From Oleiphilaceae bacterium (GTDB lineage Bacteria > Pseudomonadota > Gammaproteobacteria > Pseudomonadales > Oleiphilaceae): DNA of 49,505 bases. The stretch spans positions 1-49,505 of the forward strand of contig JAGXLV010000014.1 of the NCBI GenBank assembly GCA_018334495.1, read 5' to 3'. The position numbers and the translations under genes are program-made. Positions 45,228 through 49,505 of the stretch are shown piece after piece. Below the pieces are notes generated by a model. The model searched no databases. It worked only from the letters and a program-made list of their open reading frames with translations, and was not told the origin of the DNA. How positions within the stretch are numbered: the stretch's first letter is position 1; every line of letters begins with the position of its first letter.

Positions 45228-46781
45228 TTATGATTCCAGGTAGTTTGCCAGAAACTCTTCGAACGTCAGGGTGTCGCCGGCTTCCATGGCCTTCTGATCG
45301 ATGACGGATTGTTCGGCCATGGCCTCGAATTCGACACGGGCCTGATCATCCAGGTAGTCACTCCGCAGCTCTTGCTGATGCCGCCGCGCCATCCCCAGGG
45401 TCCACTCCAGGTGGCCCTGCTCACTTTCCGACATGGCGCCGATCACCCGCGCGGATGTCACATGACTCGGGTCATCAAGCTTGGCCTGCTGGGCCGCAAG
45501 GGCACGCTGGTAACGTTTACCGTCATTGAAACCATCGAGTTGCTCGGCCAGCGGCCGCAGACGCTCAAGCAACTGGTCAGCTGCGGTCTTTACGGGGGTC
45601 AGACGATTATCGAGGAACAACTCCAGTTCCGCCTCACGGCCGCGATTAATCACGTCCTTGTAGTTACGATCCAGCAGGTTGCATTCGGCATCGCTGATCA
45701 CCGCACTGTCACAAATCAGGCAATCCAGCAAAAACAGGTCCAGGAAATCCACCTGGGTTTCGGTCACGCCGATGGGCGAGAAGGGGTCCAGATCGAGACA
45801 ACGGATCTCAACGTACTCAACCCCCCTCGCCTCCAGCGCCTGAATGGGTTTCTCTTCCCGTTCGGCGGTGCGCTTGGGTCGAACGGCGCTGTAGTATTCG
45901 TTTTCGATCTGCAGAATGTTGGTATTGATCTGGATGAACTCGCCATCGCGCCGGGTACCAATGGCTTCATAGGGCGGCCAGGGCGTATGAATTGCCCGGG
46001 CCAATGTATGGGTATAGGTCGTCAGTTCGTTAAAGCAAATATTCAGGGCCGCCTGGGCATTGTTGTGGTAGCCCAGGTCCCCCATGCGAAGCGACGTGGC
46101 GGCGGTGCTGTGCCAGGTGCCGGGCTTGAGCTGGGCGAGGTCGTGGGGCATCTCCTTGACAAAACTGGCATCCAGAGCCGGCGAAGCGCCGAATAACAGC
46201 ATCAGCAACCAGCTGCGACGCCGGAAGTTACGAATCAGCCAGAAATACTGCTCGGATTTGAAATCCTGAAGGCTCTGGCCATCCTCCAGTGCCTCTTGCC
46301 ACAAACGCCAGAAACTGTCCGGTAGCGACAGATTGTAGTGGGCGCCGGCAATGCTCTGCATCATCCGGCCATAGCGCACGGCCAGCCCCTTGCGGTAAAC
46401 ATACTTGAGCTTGCCAATGTTGGAACTGCCGTATCGCGCAATGGGAATACTGGCATCGCCATCCAGCCGACAGGGCATACTGGCGGGCCAGAAGAGCTCT
46501 TCGCCCAGATGCGACTGCACGTAACGGTGAATGTCCCGCAGGGACGTCAAGAGCTCCGCCGTGCTGCGACAAACCGGCGTGATCAGCTCCAGCAGCGATT
46601 CCGAATAATCGGTCGTGATGCGCGGGTTGGTCAGCGCCGAGCCCAGGCCTGCCGGATGGGGCGTCTGGGCGATGAAGCCGTTCTGATCAACGCGCAGCCC
46701 CTCTTTCTCAATACCTTTGAGAAATCCGTCCCACTGCTGTGACGAAAACCGGTAAAACAGTTGTTGGCGGGATGCGCCCAT
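45228..46781 (-). CDS. gshA: Glutamate-cysteine ligase
   Basis: Enzyme of 517 residues catalysing the ATP-dependent first step of glutathione synthesis. It matches the proteobacterial GshA type (E. coli, 518 residues): GIEKEGLRVDQNG near residue 20 with acidic metal ligands, the SLLELITPV segment, YNLSLPDSFW and YVEIRCLDLDPFSPIGV. The N-terminal start is clear, with GGAG nine bases upstream. gshB is not in the window. It follows tex by 76 bp on the same strand, and a GCCGGC dyad (46806-46824 region) lies between them. Confidence 0.97.
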   Translation of the reverse strand: MGASRQQLFYRFSSQQWDGFLKGIEKEGLRVDQNGFIAQTPHPAGLGSALTNPRITTDYSESLLELITPVCRSTAELLTSLRDIHRYVQSHLGEELFWPASMPCRLDGDASIPIARYGSSNIGKLKYVYRKGLAVRYGRMMQSIAGAHYNLSLPDSFWRLWQEALEDGQSLQDFKSEQYFWLIRNFRRRSWLLMLLFGASPALDASFVKEMPHDLAQLKPGTWHSTAATSLRMGDLGYHNNAQAALNICFNELTTYTHTLARAIHTPWPPYEAIGTRRDGEFIQINTNILQIENEYYSAVRPKRTAEREEKPIQALEARGVEYVEIRCLDLDPFSPIGVTETQVDFLDLFLLDCLICDSAVISDAECNLLDRNYKDVINRGREAELELFLDNRLTPVKTAADQLLERLRPLAEQLDGFNDGKRYQRALAAQQAKLDDPSHVTSARVIGAMSESEQGHLEWTLGMARRHQQELRSDYLDDQARVEFEAMAEQSVIDQKAMEAGDTLTFEEFLANYLES

Positions 46782-46857
46782 GAACGGCTCCTGTGTAATA
46801 CGGCCGGCTTTTGATGCCGGCGCCAGGGACTAATGCTAACAGGCTATTGGCCAGGCA

Positions 46858-49227
46858 TTAACGTTTGTCTTTGCGGGCGGATGCCAGCGCGTCGGCCAAT
46901 GCCCCCGCCATGGCACCCTGAGGGGCCGACTTGGTACGGTCAGAACCGCCTTTTGGTGCCGCGCCTTTGCCGGGCGACGAGGTTTTACGGCGATTATCCG
47001 GACGTCGGGCCCCTGGCTGCCCAGGTTCCGCCCCGCCGCCATCAGGTGCAGCGGGCTGGTCGTCCAGGCGCATGGTCAGGGCAATGCGCTTGCGCGGAAT
47101 GTCCACCTCCATGACTTTAACCTTGACAATATCACCAGCCTTGACCACTTCGCGAGGGTCTTTCACAAAGGTGTGAGACAAGGCCGAGATATGCACGAGG
47201 CCGTCCTGGTGCACCCCGATGTCGACGAAGGCGCCGAAATTGGTCACGTTGGTCACCGACCCCTCAAGGGTCATGCCCGGCTCCAGATCTTTCAGGGTTT
47301 CCACGCCTTCCTGGAAGGTCGCGAAGCGAAATTCGGGACGCGGGTCACGACCCGGCTTTTCCAGTTCCGCGAGTATGTCTTTGATCGTCGGCAAACCGAA
47401 TTGTTCGGTCACATAATCCTTCGGATTCAGCGAGCGAAGAAAACCGGCGTCCCCGATGATCTGGGCGACTTTGCGGTCGCTACCGGCGGCGATGGCCGCC
47501 ACCACGCCATAGGCTTCCGGGTGAACCGACGAGCGGTCCAGTGGGTTCTCGCCCTCGGCGATGCGCAGGAAGCCGGCGGCCAACTCAAAGGTTTTGGCGC
47601 CCAGACGGGTGACCTCCAGCAACTGTTTGCGACTGCGGAAAACGCCGTTGCGATTGCGGAAATCGACAATATTACCGGCAGTGGTCTGATTCAGACCCGA
47701 CACGCGGGCCAACAGAGGAATGGAGGCGGTATTCAAATCCACGCCCACGGCGTTAACGCAATCCTCCACCACCGCATCCAGGCTGCGCGCGAGCTGAACC
47801 TGGGACACATCGTGCTGGTACTGCCCCACCCCGATGGATTTGGGCTCAATTTTGACCATCTCCGCCAGCGGATCTTGCAGGCGACGCGCGATGGAGACGG
47901 CACCACGAATGGTAACGTCCAGATCGGGCAGTTCCCGGGAGGCGAATTCCGACGCCGAGTAGATCGACGCGCCGGACTCGCTCACCACAATGCGGGCAAG
48001 ATTCAGCTCGGGGTGGCGCTTAATCAAATCAGCGACGAGTTTTTCGGTCTCGCGGGAGGCCGTACCGTTACCGATGGCAACCAGCTCAATCTTGTATTCC
48101 CGGCTCCAGCGGGCCAGTTGCTCAATGGCCTGGTCCCACTGGTTTCTGGGCGCATGGGGAAAAATGCCACCGTGGCCGACCACCTGGCCGGTGCCGTCAA
48201 TAATAGCGACTTTCACGCCTGTTCTCAGGCCCGGGTCCAGACCCAGCGTCGGGCGCGGGCCAGCGGGGGCGAGCAGAAGCAGGTCTTTCAGATTGGCGGC
48301 AAACACATTGATGGCCTCGGTTTCGGCCGCCTCGCGCACCTGGGCCATCAGGTCGGTTTCAATCTGGGTGGACAGCTTGACCCGCCAGGTCCAGCGCACC
48401 ACCTCCGCAAGCCAGGAATCGGCGGGGCGGCCCTGGTCGCGGACAGACCAGCGGGCGGCAATGCGTTGTTCCGCCGGATGCGGCAGGCGTCGGTCGTCGT
48501 CGGCGTCACCCACTTTCAGGCTGTAAGTCAGCACACCTTCGTTGCGGCCCCGCAGAATTGCCAGGGCACGATGGGAGGGCACTTTTTTCAGCGGTTCGAC
48601 GTGATCGAAGTAATCCCGGAACTTGGCGCCCTCGGTCTCCTTGCCGGCAATAACGCTGACGGTCAGGCGGCCCTCCTGCCAGATAAAATCTCTCAGCTCG
48701 CCCAGGAGCGCGGCATCCTCAGCAAAGCGCTCCATCAGAATCGCGCGGGCGCCCTCCAGAACAGCCTTGGCGTCCGCAAAACCCGCTTCCGGATTGAGGT
48801 AGGCCGGCGCCAGGGCTTCCGGTTTCTGACCGGGATCCTCGAAAAGCGTATCGGCAAGCGGCTCAATGCCCGCCTCCCGCGCGATCTGGGCCTTGGTGCG
48901 GCGGCGGGGCTTGTAGGGCAGGTAAAGATCTTCCAGGCGATTTTTGGTGTCTGCGCCCATGAGGTCCTGGCGCAGTTCGTCGGTCATCTTGCCCTGCTCA
49001 TCAATACTCCTGATCACCGTGACGCGCCGGTCTTCCAGTTCGCGCAGATACCGCAGGCGTTCTTCCAGGGCGCGCAACTGATTATCATCCAGCGACCCGG
49101 TGACCTCTTTACGGTAACGGGCAATGAACGGCACACTTGCACCGTCATCCAGCATCCCGACGGTCGCTGTAACCTGTTCTTCCCGGACGCCCAGTTCCTG
49201 GGCAATACGACTGGCGATACTGTTCAT
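46858..49227 (-). CDS. tex: Tex family RNA-binding transcription accessory protein
   Basis: Protein of 789 residues. The order is a helical N-terminal part ([17 protein letters not shown]), a YqgF/RNase H-like domain ([19 protein letters not shown]), helix-hairpin-helix motifs ([19 protein letters not shown] and the [15 protein letters not shown] stretch) and an S1 domain ([19 protein letters not shown]). The C-terminal ~60 residues are a basic Gly/Pro/Lys-rich tail. Tex binds nucleic acids and affects expression of toxins and other genes; the mechanism is not settled. The length is typical. It is divergent from rep. Confidence 0.96.
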   Translation of the reverse strand: MNSIASRIAQELGVREEQVTATVGMLDDGASVPFIARYRKEVTGSLDDNQLRALEERLRYLRELEDRRVTVIRSIDEQGKMTDELRQDLMGADTKNRLEDLYLPYKPRRRTKAQIAREAGIEPLADTLFEDPGQKPEALAPAYLNPEAGFADAKAVLEGARAILMERFAEDAALLGELRDFIWQEGRLTVSVIAGKETEGAKFRDYFDHVEPLKKVPSHRALAILRGRNEGVLTYSLKVGDADDDRRLPHPAEQRIAARWSVRDQGRPADSWLAEVVRWTWRVKLSTQIETDLMAQVREAAETEAINVFAANLKDLLLLAPAGPRPTLGLDPGLRTGVKVAIIDGTGQVVGHGGIFPHAPRNQWDQAIEQLARWSREYKIELVAIGNGTASRETEKLVADLIKRHPELNLARIVVSESGASIYSASEFASRELPDLDVTIRGAVSIARRLQDPLAEMVKIEPKSIGVGQYQHDVSQVQLARSLDAVVEDCVNAVGVDLNTASIPLLARVSGLNQTTAGNIVDFRNRNGVFRSRKQLLEVTRLGAKTFELAAGFLRIAEGENPLDRSSVHPEAYGVVAAIAAGSDRKVAQIIGDAGFLRSLNPKDYVTEQFGLPTIKDILAELEKPGRDPRPEFRFATFQEGVETLKDLEPGMTLEGSVTNVTNFGAFVDIGVHQDGLVHISALSHTFVKDPREVVKAGDIVKVKVMEVDIPRKRIALTMRLDDQPAAPDGGGAEPGQPGARRPDNRRKTSSPGKGAAPKGGSDRTKSAPQGAMAGALADALASARKDKR

Positions 49228-49389
49228 GCAACCTCATCTTTCATGCTGTCAGGGAGGCGCCGGAAAAGGCAAAAAGCCCGCACCTCCGCAAGTCAAAGCG
49301 CAAAGGTACAGCGCCTTATTGCTGCAGGCAAGCGAACCCACTGCGAATTAACCAGCCGGGACACCGGGCACAGCGACAGCACTCTGATG

Positions 49390-49395
49390 TAGAAT
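49390..49395 (+). promoter_or_regulatory. Possible -10 element for rep
   Basis: TAGAAT matches the -10 consensus in five of six bases and lies about 34 bases upstream of the rep start. No good -35 is seen 16-18 bases earlier (GGGCAC region). Confidence 0.3.
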
Positions 49396-49428
49396 CAACC
49401 TCCTATTTTTTGAGAAGAGCCATCGTTC

Positions 49429-49505
49429 GTGACCCAACTCAACCCCCATCAGCGCGACGCCGTTCGCTATATTGAAGGCCCCCTGCTGGTTCTTGCCGGA
49501 GCCGG
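49429..49505 (+). CDS. rep: ATP-dependent DNA helicase Rep (partial, 5' end only)
   Basis: Only the first 25 codons are in the window. They start at GTG and read as TQLNPHQRDAVRYIEGPLL, followed by VLAGAG, the beginning of the Walker A loop. This Q-motif plus Walker A layout marks the UvrD/Rep/PcrA superfamily 1A helicases. The TQLNPxQ and GPLLVLAGAG wording fits Rep best, with UvrD and PcrA as alternatives. AGAAGAG lies about ten bases upstream. Rep helps replication forks pass obstacles. Confidence 0.8.
   Translation, partial: MTQLNPHQRDAVRYIEGPLLVLAGA

Noticed and set aside
47173..49392. A 739-codon open frame on the plus strand opposite tex
   Set aside because: It is wholly antisense to a well-recognised gene, its protein has no recognisable domains, and such long frames are expected opposite high-GC coding DNA.

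Overview
The window is a bacterial chromosome segment of moderately high GC with short intergenic gaps and operon-style overlaps. It looks like a gammaproteobacterium of the Pseudomonas/Marinobacter type. The evidence is gene content and order: class I cyaA, lptM-lysA-dapF-DUF484-xerC, argH divergent from algZ-algR, hemC-hemD-hemX-hemY, fre-ubiD, rho, trxA, ppx, yheS, an FKBP isomerase, an algQ/rsd-type regulator, dsbB, gshA, tex and rep. From memory, many of these also lie close together in Pseudomonas aeruginosa, in a different order. The genus is inferred; there is no rRNA or tRNA here to test it.

Layout. 1-3.0 kb: an ECF sigma factor with its zinc/cupin ChrR anti-sigma factor (the singlet-oxygen/organic-peroxide pair), a GNAT acetyltransferase, an SDR oxidoreductase, and a gap that appears to encode a small RNA with its own ECF-like promoter and intrinsic terminator. 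3.0-10 kb: tcdA, a CPA-type cation/proton antiporter, a quinone-reductase-like MDR enzyme, a YbfF-like esterase, a cardiolipin synthase and a proline-rich hypothetical protein. 10.3-15.5 kb: a small secreted protein, a BvgS-like sensor kinase, a DUF2789 protein and a diguanylate cyclase. 15.6-22.8 kb, all on the minus strand: cyaA, then lptM-lysA-dapF-DUF484-xerC. 22.9-30.5 kb: argH, then plus-strand algZ-algR and hemC-hemD-hemX-hemY. 30.5-34.3 kb, minus: rho, ubiD, fre. 34.6-37.2 kb, plus: moaB-moeA-moaD-moaE, lying between rho and trxA. 37.3-49.5 kb: trxA, ppx, yheS, a TIGR02444 protein and a DUF4124-like protein, an FKBP isomerase, algQ/rsd, dsbB, a FliL-like secreted protein, gshA, tex and the first 25 codons of rep.

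Functionally this is core metabolism and global regulation: lysine/peptidoglycan precursors, arginine, heme, ubiquinone, molybdopterin, glutathione and disulfide formation, together with cAMP, c-di-GMP, AlgZR, sigma-factor and Rho control. No prophage, insertion sequence, CRISPR array, toxin-antitoxin pair or defence island was seen.

The most interesting items are non-coding. First is the orphan small RNA beside the ECF-ChrR locus. Second is a possible 36-residue leader peptide in the rho leader. Third is a pair of 13-bp palindromes that abut the -10 elements of the cyaA and lptM promoters. No clearly novel protein system was found. All family calls rest on reading motifs by eye; no database search was run.
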